From Buddleja alternifolia (Eukaryota; Streptophyta; Magnoliopsida; Lamiales; Scrophulariaceae), in the NCBI GenBank assembly GCA_019426215.1, contig CM033393.1:25360591-25424590 (forward strand): a DNA stretch of 64,000 nt, written 5' to 3'. A program made the position numbers and the translations under genes. Under the pieces are notes generated by a model. The model saw only the letters and a program-made list of their open reading frames with translations, was not told the DNA's origin and did no database searches. Every line of letters starts with the position of its first letter. Position 1 is the stretch's first letter. This document shows, piece by piece, positions 35,816 to 48,238 of the stretch.

Positions 35816-36319
35816 TGTAATACCCAGTCTTTTATGTCAATAATAATAATAATAATAATAATAAAAAGGGCAGTAATTAAATCATGAAGTAATTAAATTA
35901 TATATTTAACAATATAAATATTTGAAAAGTATTTATTATCAACTCACATTAGAAATAAATATGATCTAACAAATCTTGATTGCTACGCAATATCTAGGAT
36001 GCCATCAAACCCTAACAATAATTAAACCCTAACTACTTGAAACTTATCCAAGATCCTTTTTTTTTTATGTATTATTAATATTTTAGTACCAATATATATT
36101 GATATATCTACATATTTTCTCATTAAACTCTTATTTTCGGATTTATTAAATAGGTGTATCTTTTAATGGGTATATCTCTCCAAAATCAACTTATCTATTA
36201 TATTTAAGCCTATCCAAGAAAACCTAATCCCTTAAGGACTTAGAAACCTACTCAAACTCTCCCTTTGGGACCCTAGAACCCCCTATAAATACCCCCAACC
36301 CCTACCCATGAAAATTGCA

Positions 36320-36356
<37 letters not shown>

Positions 36357-36984
36357 TTCTCATAATCTTCATCTAGGCTTAGGGATTCCGGTAGAAGAAG
36401 AACTCGAGAACATTTTAGCTAAAGACGATCTCCAAACTTGTAAGTGGTTCTTCCTTCTATTGTTTTCTTAAACTGTTTTTCAATCCATGTTGTTTTGATA
36501 AACTTATTTTGATATGAAAAATTGGTCTTGAGCATGCTAGTTAGTGTTTTGAATATAAAATTGTATCATATGATCTATGTTTTCGAAATTGTTAATGTGT
36601 TATCATAAAAGTTTCTCATTGAAATATGAACGATTCGTATGCTCTGAAAATTATTAATATTTGTCGGTAAGGAATTAATTTCGGCCCTCCTGTGGGGTTT
36701 TAAATATACAGTATTTTGAATCTTTGAGCCTCCTGCGACGAATTAATAGCAGTGTTTGAACCTAGGTCACATAAAGTGGGAGGGTGAGAGCAGCGAAAAT
36801 GAAAATTTTATGAGTGTGGGAGCGTCTTAAAGCGTCAAATATAAAAAATAAAAAAAATTATATACATATATAATTATTACTATATCTTTTATTACTTGCA
36901 TTTGTGTTACACCAGTTAGATTTCTTCGTCCTTGCAGGTTTCAAATAAATAAATAAATATATATATATATAATTATTTGGTCTT

Positions 36985-37018
<34 letters not shown>

Positions 37019-38667
37019 GGAAAAATTACATTGGGTACCCTTGAGGTATTGTCTAATTACGGTTTACACCCCCTAGTTCAAAATATTACATTTAACATCC
37101 TGTAGTTTAATATATTGATGTAAGGTTGGGCAAAATCCTCTAATGTTCATGAATTAATAAAGTTTCTCAGTTAATCCTCATATTACACCATAAATGCTCA
37201 TATTACACCAAATAGAAACACAAATGCAAGAAATTCAGTAAGTTCAAGAAGTTCTAAACCTAACAAATAACACCATAATTATACTAATCCTAACATATAC
37301 ACTCATACTGTTTACCATGCATAACAAAAAACACCCATAATTATACTAATCCGTACAACCTTACATCAATATATAAAACTACAGGATGTTAGATGTAATA
37401 TTTTAAATTAGGGGGTGTAAACCGTAATTAGGCAATACCTCAAAGATACCCAGTGTAATTTTCCCTATATATATATTACCGTGAAAGAGTTTAGAAGAAA
37501 AGGCTAAAAAGTCAACCTACGCTACAATTACCCAAAAGGACAGCCTCAGTTAGGGTAAATGGATTTACATATGAGACCCAGCATTTTATCATCTTCCAAG
37601 CCGCCATAGCCCAATACGTTCTTATCTTCTCTACTCTTATTATTTTTTTTCTTTTTCTTTTGTTATTTCTTTTATTTTCAGTCTTCTTGTTTATTCCTTT
37701 CACTTCTTCAATCTTTATCATTTTTAGTCCCATCTTTTTGAACTGTTCATGGGTGAATCCATTCAGCGGCCATTGCCGCACCTCTGCAACTAAGCAAGAA
37801 AACCTCCCAAGTTCCAACCTTTTCCACCACACATGTGTTCAAGCTGACCGGTACAACAACAAAGCATGATTTAAGAGTTGTAGAGTGTGACTTAAGAAAC
37901 ACTAAAGCGGCTAAGGGCGGCGACCCCGACCTCAGTTCGCAGGAGCGCGACCGGAGCGCCGGTACGGCAGGGGTGGGAGGCAAATTATGTGACTTAGGTT
38001 TGAACCTTTGAGCATAATGCGGCGAATTAATAGCAATTTTGGCTTATCTAGCGCGATAAATAGCTACGACTTGATCAAGTCACTGAGTGGATTCTAAAAA
38101 ATTCATGAGCATTAGAACAATTATTTAATTGAATGATATATTGAAGAATATTTGACAAAGCAATGTTGTTTATTGTTTGGTTATGAATTTGATCATATGC
38201 TATATGTATATTTTCAAGGATTTCTTTTTTTCAAAAAGTATTTTGATTTTTCTAAGAAATAACTATTCATCATTTTCGACTATTTTACAATATATATATT
38301 TGTACTTAACATGCTCTAGACCAGTAGAAAATGTGAGAACTATTTATTGGGCTATTTGTCGCTCATACCAATACTTTAAATTCTTGCAGAAAGTTTAGTC
38401 GAGTCTGAAGAGGACGAAGAACACTTTTGGGAATAGTGAAGACTCGTGTTTTGCAACTTTTAGTTTATTTGAACTCAATAAATAGTATTTGATATTGTTT
38501 ATTATTAAAGATCATATTTTGAGAATTCTATGTATTTTAACTAGTTTTCAATAAAGAGAGATATTTTGAATTATGAATTTGTATTGTTTTGAACTCTGGG
38601 TTTCGTGTCTTCGAGCCATCGGGTGTAGAGACATGGCCATCATGCGGCCAGAAATTGGGACGCGACA
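35816..38667 (+). repeat. LTR of an old Ty3 element (5' LTR, Tekay/Del-like)
   Basis: Opens TGTAATACCCAG and closes ACGCGACA directly before a primer binding site at 38671, so this is the left LTR of a plus-strand element. About 2.85 kb, 2.4 kb without the MITE inside it. TATA box TATAAAT at 36284-36290 is followed by a (CT)n(CA)n microsatellite at about 36322. A CpG-rich patch stands at 37912-37980. The 3' LTR is not in the window. Chromovirus affiliation is inferred from start sequence and length. Confidence 0.7.
37019..37465. mobile_element. MITE with about 90-bp inverted repeats, TA-flanked
   Basis: Left end GGAAAAATTACATTGGGTA, right complement GGGAAAATTACACTGGGTA; pairing extends to ACATCCTGTAGTTT over about 90 bp. 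Flanked by TA on both sides within TATATA tracts. 447 bp, no coding frame. Inserted in the Ty3 LTR. Confidence 0.8.
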
Positions 38668-38670
38668 AAG

Positions 38671-38690
38671 TGGTATTAGAGCATAGGGAT
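38671..38690 (+). other. Ty3 primer binding site
   Basis: TGGTATTAGAGCATAGGGAT, three bases after the LTR end, is close to the TGGTATCAGAGC site complementary to the 3' end of initiator tRNA-Met. Confidence 0.75.
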
Positions 38691-40031
38691 TTGATCTTCG
38701 AATTAATAGGTTCAAGATAAGGTAAACTTGCTCTATAACCATAAGCATAAATAGTGGTTTAGATGAATTAGGTTTAATACATAGAAAGTTGGGAAAAAAA
38801 AAAGAATTTTAGAACCATAGATTAAGAAATTCAATTAGGATACCCAATAATTAGTCCCTTTTTAGTGTTTAGTACAATTAGTAATTCTCATCCGTGAATA
38901 AGAAACTGTTTAGGACACCATTGTAAATTAATTGGAAGGGGCCACGTTTTTTATTTTACCAAGTTAATAGTTTGTGCGGGATGGAGAAAAAAAAAGTAGC
39001 GGAGCAAAGATTTTAGGAATTTATATAGGATTAAAGTGGTTGTTTGCATGAACTTATGAGAATAAACAAATCATATGCTTTGTTATTAGTTATTACTTAA
39101 AGAAAATTAAGGGAATCTAAGCAACATTACGTGTACGGATCAGTTTTTGATTTGAATCTTAGGATGGCTACGTGAACTTAGGACCTCTGAATTTCGCTCA
39201 TCTTTTGAAAAGGAGTTAGTTGTTATATCTTTAGAAATTAGGGCCACCACTCATCACCATTCTTTTCTTTTCTCGACCCTTTATCCAACTACAAGAAAAA
39301 AAAAAAACTTTTTTGTGACCTCTCTCCACTTTTAAGTAATTCTATTCATTGTCACATTATTACTCACGAATTTCTTTTAAGTAATTCTATTCATTGTCAC
39401 ATTATTACTCACGAATTTCAGTACTTTTGATCAAGTGCTGCAACTTTTTTACACGATTAAATTCTAACATATTTCTCGGTTTTTTTTTAAAAAAAACAAC
39501 TTTTGAAAGTTCACAAATATATTTTCAATCTTAACTAGATTAATCATTGCTATCACATTTTCCAATGATAATTCATTACACCAAAATGACTCTCATTTAA
39601 TTCATTTAAGATGAACTTTGCTATTAAACCAGTATCACTATTTTCTTAATTCATGCACTTAATTTGTATTTTTTTTTCAACTTCGCTGTTAGTTTGTAAA
39701 AGTTAAATAATGAGAAACTAATATTTCAAATAAATAAATATTTCTTATTTCAGAAGGTTTCATGTTAGTTAAGTTTAAAAAATATACATGAAGTCTGTAA
39801 CTCATAAAGTTTAGTAGTCCAATTCCTTTATGTTAAGAAACCAAAAAAAAAAAAAAGGAAGGAATTCTTTCTCCACCAAGGTTGAACTTTGCCTTTTGAC
39901 TTGATTAATTTGTTTAGTAAAAAAAAAAAAAATCCTTACAGAATATGGGCCCAAACCATAGACCATGAGTATCCACCCATAAAGACTTTCTTCAACCCCA
40001 CATCGATTTCCACAACTCAACTATTAGAAGC
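38691..40031 (+). other. degenerate interior of old Ty3 element
   Basis: No gag recognisable. Contains a perfect 45-bp tandem duplication (39330-39374 and 39375-39419). It may connect across the first copia element to the Ty3 RT fragment at 58475-58658, which has the same orientation. Confidence 0.4.
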
Positions 40032-40036
40032 ATTTG

Positions 40037-41770
40037 TGTTAGGATTATGCCCTCAGATGTCATAGAGGATAGAATGTATATGGCATATATCTTGTATTGA
40101 ACTTAAACTCTTCTTAAATAAAAGGCATTATTGAGTTTTCACTTAATTCTTATCTACATCTATAAGTTGTGTAAAACGTTTTGTCCATGTTTTCAGTGCG
40201 ATCCCTCTACTTCCTATGGGATAGGAAGATTGGCACTAGAGAGATCGATCTTGATTACTAAAATAAGTTCGCAAGTAATATGAAGTCTTTAATGGACAAA
40301 TAAAGACTTCGAATACTTGTACAATCTTAGCTCCGACATGGGAGTGCCTGTCTGGTATCATGGGATGATAGGAGATTAAGATTGTAGACACGTCAGTGGA
40401 ACTGATATATTCGAACACGACTCGCATCAGTTCTGTCACATGGGTTTTCACTCTGTGACTGTCAATGACAGAACTGATTATGCGTAATAGGTATATTTGA
40501 ACCTTTGACCTGAAGTATCAGGCTGAAGATGCACTTGTGACGTCAAGTCTTTCACTAGAGTAGTTAGACCCAATTTACCCTTTGGTGGGGTCAACCTTGA
40601 AATGCGGACTTGATGGGCAAGTGGTAATCGTAACAGATATCTAATATGGGATTTGTTCTCTCATAAGTGAATGAGTATGTACCCTATGTAATTATAGATA
40701 AATAAGGATCAAAGTCTTTGGCCAAAGAAAACGAGACGATTGTGCTTGGCACTAAATCGATGTCAATGATCTCGTATTTATTATGATTTATACATATGGT
40801 CAAGTCCAGTGAGTTTGACATAACCATGACTCTCACTTAACCGGGAAACGTGAACGAAGGGTTTATATATATACGGTATTTACGATTGGAAGGTTTCGGA
40901 ATGATCCTATCATTCATTTTTGTTTGAGTTACGAAGTGGACTACGTGACTGGCTAGGTGTTACCCAATTTCTTTGGTTTCCTCTCATTGCCAAACGAAAC
41001 GAACCTAAAGAGTCGCGCTAAAGGATTGACAAAGAAAAATGAAGAAAAAAGAATTTCTATGATTTCTTCTGGGAGTTTTAATTTATTTGATAAATTAAAT
41101 AATTAATTATTCATTAGATAAAATAATTAATTATAATGACAAGATTAATTATTGATTAATTTCCTTGTGAAATATATTAATGAAGCAATTTATCTAATTA
41201 ATTTGGTTATTTGATTAATTTATTTATTTATTGGATATAATAAATTATTAATTAAAATAAGAAATTAATTAAACAAAACAAATCTCGGGGCTAAATAAGG
41301 AGTCCAATTGGACGCCTATGAGGCCTCAAAGTGGCGTTTTTGAGAGGCCACATATTAGGACTCTTTGACTTAAAACAAGAAAGAAGAATACACAACTCTC
41401 ATAACTCTCAAAAAGAAAGAAAAATATTCCTCCCCTCCTCTATACCTAGCCGTCGACCATAGAGAAAGAAGAAAAGGGATTTTTCGTTTGTTGATCCGTG
41501 CGTGACGATTTAGAGACGACGTATTTTCGTTGTTCGGATCAAGTTCAAGTTTGAAGAATCAAACCAAAGGATTGAAGATTTGGAAGCTTCAATATTTCGA
41601 GTTTGGAGAAGAAAAAGTTTTCTCCATCATCATATTCATATTAACGAGTAAGTTTTATTCGTTATACGCTTCTAGATTCAATTATGCGAATTAGAGTACC
41701 AATTGGGTTTTCGTTTTAATTTTTGAAATCCCTTCCGCTGCGTTTATGCCTTTTCGAACGAAACCCAACA
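40037..41770 (+). repeat. 5' LTR of copia element I
   Basis: 1734 bp, TGTTAGGATTATGCCC...CGAAACCCAACA. It lacks about 45 bp that the 3' LTR has near 57849-57895 and keeps about 25 bp near 40590 that the 3' LTR has lost, besides scattered base changes. Carries a conserved stem-loop at 40399-40478 and the block AACCTAAAGAGTCGCGCT near 41003. Confidence 0.96.
40399..40478 (+). promoter_or_regulatory. conserved LTR stem-loop with alternative pairing
   Basis: Arm B ATCAGTTCTGTCA (40426-40438) pairs perfectly with arm C TGACAGAACTGAT (40466-40478) around a 27-nt loop starting CATGGG and ending GTCAA. Arm B can instead pair with upstream arm A GAACTGAT (40399-40406) around ATATTCGAACACGACTCGC. Equivalents: 56915-56994 (two changes, both G-U), 59014-59092 in copia II (different stem sequence, still 12 perfect pairs) and 7981-8059 on the minus strand in the solo LTR. 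The loop is 27 nt in all. Lies in presumed U3, so it would be in the 3' end of element RNA. Confidence 0.65.
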
Positions 41771-41771
41771 G

Positions 41772-41782
41772 TGGTATCAGAG
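41772..41782 (+). other. primer binding site of copia element I
   Basis: TGGTATCAGAG one base after the LTR, complementary to the 3' end of initiator tRNA-Met, the common plant copia primer. Confidence 0.92.
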
Positions 41783-43874
41783 TCATTCTCTGATTTGCAT
41801 ATTTGATCTTGTTTACGTGATTTAAGAATTGCATATTATATGTTTTTGAAGCATGTTTGTATGTTTTTCTTAAATCTGGGTTTTATGGTTTTTTGCCTAG
41901 TTTTTTGATTTTTAGTTATTGTAAATCAGGGGATATTTGATGATATTGAAAAATACCGAGGAAAAACGGGGCTCGAAAGCCCCGAGAATGCTGCGCGCAC
42001 TGTTCCCACGTTGTTTAGCGCACCCGGGCCTACCTAGTCACGACCCGTTGGGTCGTGGGTTTGGATGCCCAATTCGTTGATCCGGGTCATGGATTCGGGT
42101 ATTAAAACAGTCTATGTTTGGATCGAAATTGATTTTTGAATTTTGGGTGATTTTAATTAATTGGGTGGATCAAAGGGATGATGACCCGAATAATTTAAAT
42201 CAAGCCCAATTGACAATTATCCAATTTCAATTTGTTAATTAATTTGGACTTAATCTAATCAAATCTACATGGGCCAATTAGATTGGTGATTTGAAATTAA
42301 TAAATGTGAATGTTGTTCTAATTAATTATTTTGAGCCCAATTAAATTGAATCCAAGTGGACCAAAAGGATAGTGACTTGGGTTTGATGAAATCGAGCCCA
42401 ATGAGATTAATTGGAATATAATATTTAATTAGAACTAATTAATTGTTTTTCTTGGAGATTAATAATTGATTTATGGATTAAATATTATTATTTTTTCCTC
42501 GACTTGGAAATTACTTCATTTTGAATAAGGAATATAAATTATTTTTCTTAGAGATTAATAATTAATTCTTTGACCAAATAAAAATATTTCCAATTTTTGA
42601 TGGCTTTAAATCATAATAAAATAAAATATAGAATTCCATATTTTATGTGTTCATATTATTTTAATTAAAGGTAGATGCACTTAATTCTTAATTTCGTACA
42701 TCTAAGTCATCTAGTTGGACTAGAATGATTTTAATTGAAATAGTGAACATGTGAAATCATAAGGAATTTTATAAAGGACTTTACACTTGGACTAAAATTT
42801 TAATCAACATAAGTGATTTAATATTGCGAGCATGTATTAAATGTTGCAAGCATGTATTAATTGATGCAAGCATGTCTTATGTGATTAAAACACTAATCAT
42901 GGACTTAAGATTATATGTTTTACCTTTAATTTTATAGGTTATCAAATTTGAAGCTATTTATTATATTCTTAGAAATAATGCATGAGTTGTTTTAGGAATT
43001 GAGATAAAATAGTTCAAAGTTGATAAAGTCAAAAGGCCCATGAATGTTTAATAGGTTTAATATATGTCTTTTGTGATGGCCCATTGGCTCGGGCCCTCTA
43101 GTAAAAGTCCATGATCAAGTGATGAATTTATTTATTCATTTATTTAAATTCTATGTTTATTTATATTGAAAGACATGATTATTAGTAGTATTTTTATGCA
43201 TGATCAATATAGAATAAAGCGCTATATAAATTGGATAATGTGCAAAGTGAGACCAAAATCTTTTGACGAATTAAATTCTCCCAAATAAATTATACCAAGT
43301 TAGAAAAGGATGTTTGACATCCTCACCCTCCACTAAGCTTTCTAAAATTAGAATTACTATAAATGTGTAATGCTTCCCAGTTATAGGGGTTATACATATA
43401 GAAAAAATTTGAAATTTTATAAAGTGTATGCAAATGCCTTAATCGAAACATATTTCACCCCAGAAACCTGTTCGGTTGCAAGGTGAAATTCAAATGCTAG
43501 ATTATAGGAGTTAGTGGGATAAACTCAGGTAGTTCACGAACCTAGAAATCGAATGGGTTGCGGTTTGGTGAACTATGGGAAAACGTATTAAAACATTTAT
43601 TGGATAAATTGATATTAGATATCACTTCAAATAATTAATGGGCCAGAAACCGGTTAAGTTGCAACCTATTTAATTAATTGAGGACCTCAATACTTGCTGT
43701 GGAATAGATGCCAATGATGATTCCTGATTTTCCTATGGGAGTGTGAGATTCGAAAAATGCAGTGGGAGCCAAGATAAATTTTAAGTCCTTAATTTTTCTT
43801 GGTTAAGTCAAAACAAGTAATCTAATAAATCTGGTTTATTTCTGCAGTTATTTTCTGGTTTATCTCTCTCAAAT
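41783..43874 (+). other. long leader of copia element I with three hairpins
   Basis: 2.1 kb untranslated between primer site and gag start. Near its 3' end are three hairpin-forming units: 43452-43489 (ATTTCACC/GGTGAAAT), 43530-43575 (TAGTTCAC/GTGAACTA) and 43633-43679 (AATTAAT/ATTAATT). Each encloses a related loop with CAGAAACC or TAGAAATC followed by GTTGC. The same arrangement recurs in copia II (61972-62218). No ORF of note in the rest. Confidence 0.65.
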
Positions 43875-46800
43875 ATGACAAACCCACTTATAAAATTACT
43901 CGAAAGAAATGTTCTGACTAGTCCTAACTATACACAATGGCTCGCGATCTTAAGGATTGTCCTGAGTGAAGAGTCGATTGAATATGTGTTGGAAACAAAT
44001 CGTCCTATAATTCCTGAGAGGAATGAGGATGAAGAGGTTCAACTGGCTCACTTTAATTGGACTTGTGACAATTATAAAGCTAGAGGATACATTCTTTGCT
44101 CAATGTGTAGTGAGCTGCAAAGTTCACATGACACAATGAGCAATACAAGGGACATAATTCTTCACCTGGAAGAAATGTTTGGAGAGCACGGTAGGACCGT
44201 AAGATATTTTATATCAAAAGAACTCTTCAAAGAGAGGATGAGAGAGGAAGAGAATGTGGGAGACCATGTTCTCACGATGATGACCCTAATGGAAAGACTT
44301 CGGTCATTGCATTTCTATATGGATATTCATCTTCAAGTTGATCTCATCTTACAATCGCTCCTTGACTCCTTCTACTACTTTGTCATGAACTTTGATATCA
44401 ATGATATCGATTGTTCATTAGCTGGGCTGACTAAGAAGCTTGAAATCGAACAAGGTCGTATTAGGACGAACAAGAAGAGGGATTCTTCTATCTATTTAAC
44501 GAATGATACATTTGATGATCAACGTGATGGAAAGAGGAAAAGGCAAAAGAAAGTATCCATAAGAAATTCAAAGGAGTTAGGACATGGCCGTAAGAGCAAA
44601 GGACCTAAGAAAATGGATAGATGTCTCGAGTGCGGTGAGCTTGGCCACTGGAAGAGAAACTGTCCCAAATTAGGCAAAGGCGCACAAGGTATGGAACTAT
44701 TTGTTTTTGAAACTAACTGTTCTATGACCGTATTTTCTACTTCGTGGATTCTGGACTCAGGGGCTAGTGCCCATGTTTGTTGTTTGGATCAGGATCTACA
44801 GAGAAGTAGAAATCTGGGCCGAGAAGAAGTGATGATCAAAGTAGGCAGCGGGGAAAGCGTCGCAGCTACTAGGATCGGATCTACTTCTCTTTATTTGAAT
44901 TCTGGACATTTACTGTTTTTAGATAATGTTTTGGTTTTTCCCAAGGGGCTTAAGAACATTGTATCTATTCCTATCTTAGTTAAGATTGGATATACATTCC
45001 GTTTTTCTAAATTAAATTGCGACATTTATTATGGAAATAAATTAGGTGGCAATGAATGTTTAGTTAATGGTTTGTATTATTTAAATGTTTGTAATTCATC
45101 TGATGTTAATGTTGTAACACGTAAACGTGGTAGGCAAGAAACTAACTTAAGACGCAAGTGGCATCTTAGACTAGGCCATGCCGGAGAGCACAAGATCCAC
45201 AAAATGGAAAAAGATGGGCTTTTAAGCTCACTAGGGTCGGACCCTATTCCTACATGCGAATCATGTCTCTTAGGCAAGATGGCTAGATCTCTCTTCACAA
45301 GGACTTTTGAAAGGGCTACGCAAGTCTTAGAATTAGTGCATACCGACGTCAGCGGACCATTTGGAGAAATGGCTTGTGGAGGTTTCTACTACTTCATCAC
45401 TTTCACTGACGACCATTCATGATTTGGTCTAGTGTATCTGATGAAGCAAAAGTCTGAATCCTTTAAAAGATTCAAAGAGTTCAAGGCCTTAGTAGAAAAT
45501 CAAACTGGGCAAAATATAAAAACTCCACGATCGGATAGTGGAGGAGAATATATGAGTGCCGAGTTTTATGAATTCCTAAGACAACAAGGAATAATATTAC
45601 AACTAACACCACCAGCAACTCCTCAAATGAATGGAGTAGCCGAGTGAAGGAATCGAACACTGTTGGACATGGTTCGTTCCATGCTTAGTTACACTGATTT
45701 ACCCATTTCGTTGTGGGGATACGCGCTCCTTACCACTGCTCATGTTTTGAACAGATGTTCCTCCAAATCCGTTCCTAAAACTCCGCGTGAGATGTGGAAT
45801 AATAGGAAACCGAGTCTTAATCATATTAAGATTTGGGGATGCCCCGCTTATGTCAAGAAGACTAAAGTGGAGAAATTGGAGGCAAGATCCCTAATGGGAC
45901 GTTTCATTGGTTATCCAGAAGATTCCATGAGATTCTTCTTTTACCTGCATGATGATCAAAGAATCATCGTGGCCCTACAAGCTCACTTCCTTGAGGATGA
46001 GTTCATCTTGGAAAGGGGCAAAGGTAGGAAAATTGTTCTAGAAGAACAAAATGAAACTCCCTCAAATACATCTGTTCAAGAACCGAAGCCTGAACCCATA
46101 GTAGCACAACCACCAAGTAGATCTGGTAGAATGCCGCATGAACCTGAGCGGTATGGGTATCTACTGCAGGGGGAGCGAGAGCTTCACATTGTAGTACAAG
46201 AAGGTCATGAAGATGATCCGTGTACCTATGATCAAGCGATGGTGGATGTCAACGCTTCAAGATGGCGAGAAGCCATGGAAACAGAAATGGACTCTATGCA
46301 ATCGAACCATGTCTGGACTTTGGTAGATCGTCCTGAAGGTATAAAACCTATAGGATGTAAGTGGATCTACAAAAGAAACATAGGTAGCGATGGTAAGGTT
46401 GACACCTTTAAAGCTGGGCTCGTAGCGAAAGGGTATAGTCAAAGAGAAGAAATTGACTATCAAGAAACCTTTTCGCCCGTGGCTATGATAAAGTCCATAC
46501 GAATTCTGTTATCCATAACTGCATACTTAGATTATGAGATATGGCAAATGGATGTCAAAACGGCCTTTCTAAATGGATTCCTCGAAGAGGATATCTATAT
46601 GGAACAGCCAAAGGTTTTTGTGTCCGAGCCCGATATCCATAAAGTATGCAAACTTGAGAGGTCCATTTACGGTCTCAAGCAAGCATCTAGAAGCTGGAAT
46701 CTCCATTTTGATGAAGAAGTTAAGGGATATGGCTTCATCAAGAATGAAGATGAACCATGTGTCTACAAGAAGACTAGTGGGAGCAAACTCTCATTCTTAG

Positions 46801-47744
46801 TACTATATGTGGATGACATTCTACTTATAGGAAATGACGTAGAAATGCTCACCACTGTCAAGAAATGGCTTTCGAGTACGTTTTCCATGAAAGACTTGGG
46901 AGAAGCCACATACATTCTAGGAATTCGTATCTACAGGGATAGAACGAATAGAATGATAGGCCTCTCTCAAATCCTTTACTTACAAAAGGTCCTAAAGAGG
47001 TTTAGGATGGACAACTCTAAGAAAGGGTTTCTTCCCATGAGGCATGGTGTACACTTATCCAAGTCTATGTGTCCTCAAAGTGAGGAAGATGGACAAGAGA
47101 TGAGTAATGTACCTTATACTTCTGCAATTGGTAGCCTGATGTATGCAAATGCTGTGTACTAGACCCGACATTGCCTATGATGTGAGTGTGGTGAGTCGAT
47201 TTCATGCAAACCCGGGAAAGGAACATTGGATAGCTGTGAAGAATATCCTAAAGTATCTGAAAAGAACTAAGGATATGATTCTCATCTATGGAGGTGGAGA
47301 CCTAAAGATGGAAGGTTCTTCTGATTCAGACTTTTAGTTTGATGTTGATGACCGAAAATCCACTTCAGGGTTTGTTTTTACTCTCAATGGTGGAGCGGTG
47401 TCTTGGAAGAGCTCCAAGCAAAGCACAACCGCTGATTCCACCATTGAATCAGAGTATGTAGTAGCCTCAGAGGCAGCGAAAGAATCTGTTTGGATGAGGA
47501 AGTTTCTTGGAGAACTTGGAACGGTCCCTAGTGCTCAGCTCCCGTTGCCACTTTATTGTGATAACAATGGAGCGATAGCGCAAGCCGAGGAACCGAGGTC
47601 TCATAACAAGTCCAAACATATTGAGATAAGATTTCACATCATCAGGGAGATCATTGGCAAAGGAGAGATAGCAGTGCAGAAAATAGCCTCAGCTGACAAT
47701 ATAGTTGACCCGTTCACCAAACCACTACCTCAGGCTGTTTTGGA

Positions 47745-47945
47745 CACTACTACAAAAATGACCTATGACAGCGGTTTTAACCGCTGTCATAAGTACCGCT
47801 GTTATAGGGGTGGACCTTTGACAGCGGTTAAAAAACCGCTGTAATAGGTCCACCTATGACAACGGTTCCCTGAACACCGCTGTGAAAAAACCAAAAAAAT
47901 AAAAATAAATAAAGGACCTGTGGCAGCGGTTCTCCCAGAACCGCT
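47745..47945. repeat. left CACTA subterminal repeats
   Basis: ACAGCGGTT and its complement AACCGCTGT repeated about every 20-30 bp, partly as palindromes such as TGACAGCGGTT/AACCGCTGTCA (47764-47788). Such arrays are binding sites for the element-encoded protein in En/Spm. Confidence 0.85.
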
Positions 47946-48238
47946 GTCTTTTTTTCTGTTTTTTTTTAATTATTTATTGCCCTGTCATGATTGTGCCTGT
48001 ACAGTAATATGCAATGATCCAACCAACAAATTTCAACTAACAACAAAACATATTCAACATAAACAAACATCACCCCAAACTTCAATATTACCATCTTTTT
48101 CCTCCAACAATAAAATATTATAATCTCCAACAAAATGTACAATCAACTAATTAAATTACTAATGACCTTACGAAATACAATAAATCAAATCTCAATTTAT
48201 AACAAGTCACAATGTACAAAAACTACATTACCTAATTT

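Noticed and set aside
37512..37983. Frames of 69-106 codons on both strands
   Set aside because: Located in the Ty3 LTR, mutually overlapping, compositionally driven.
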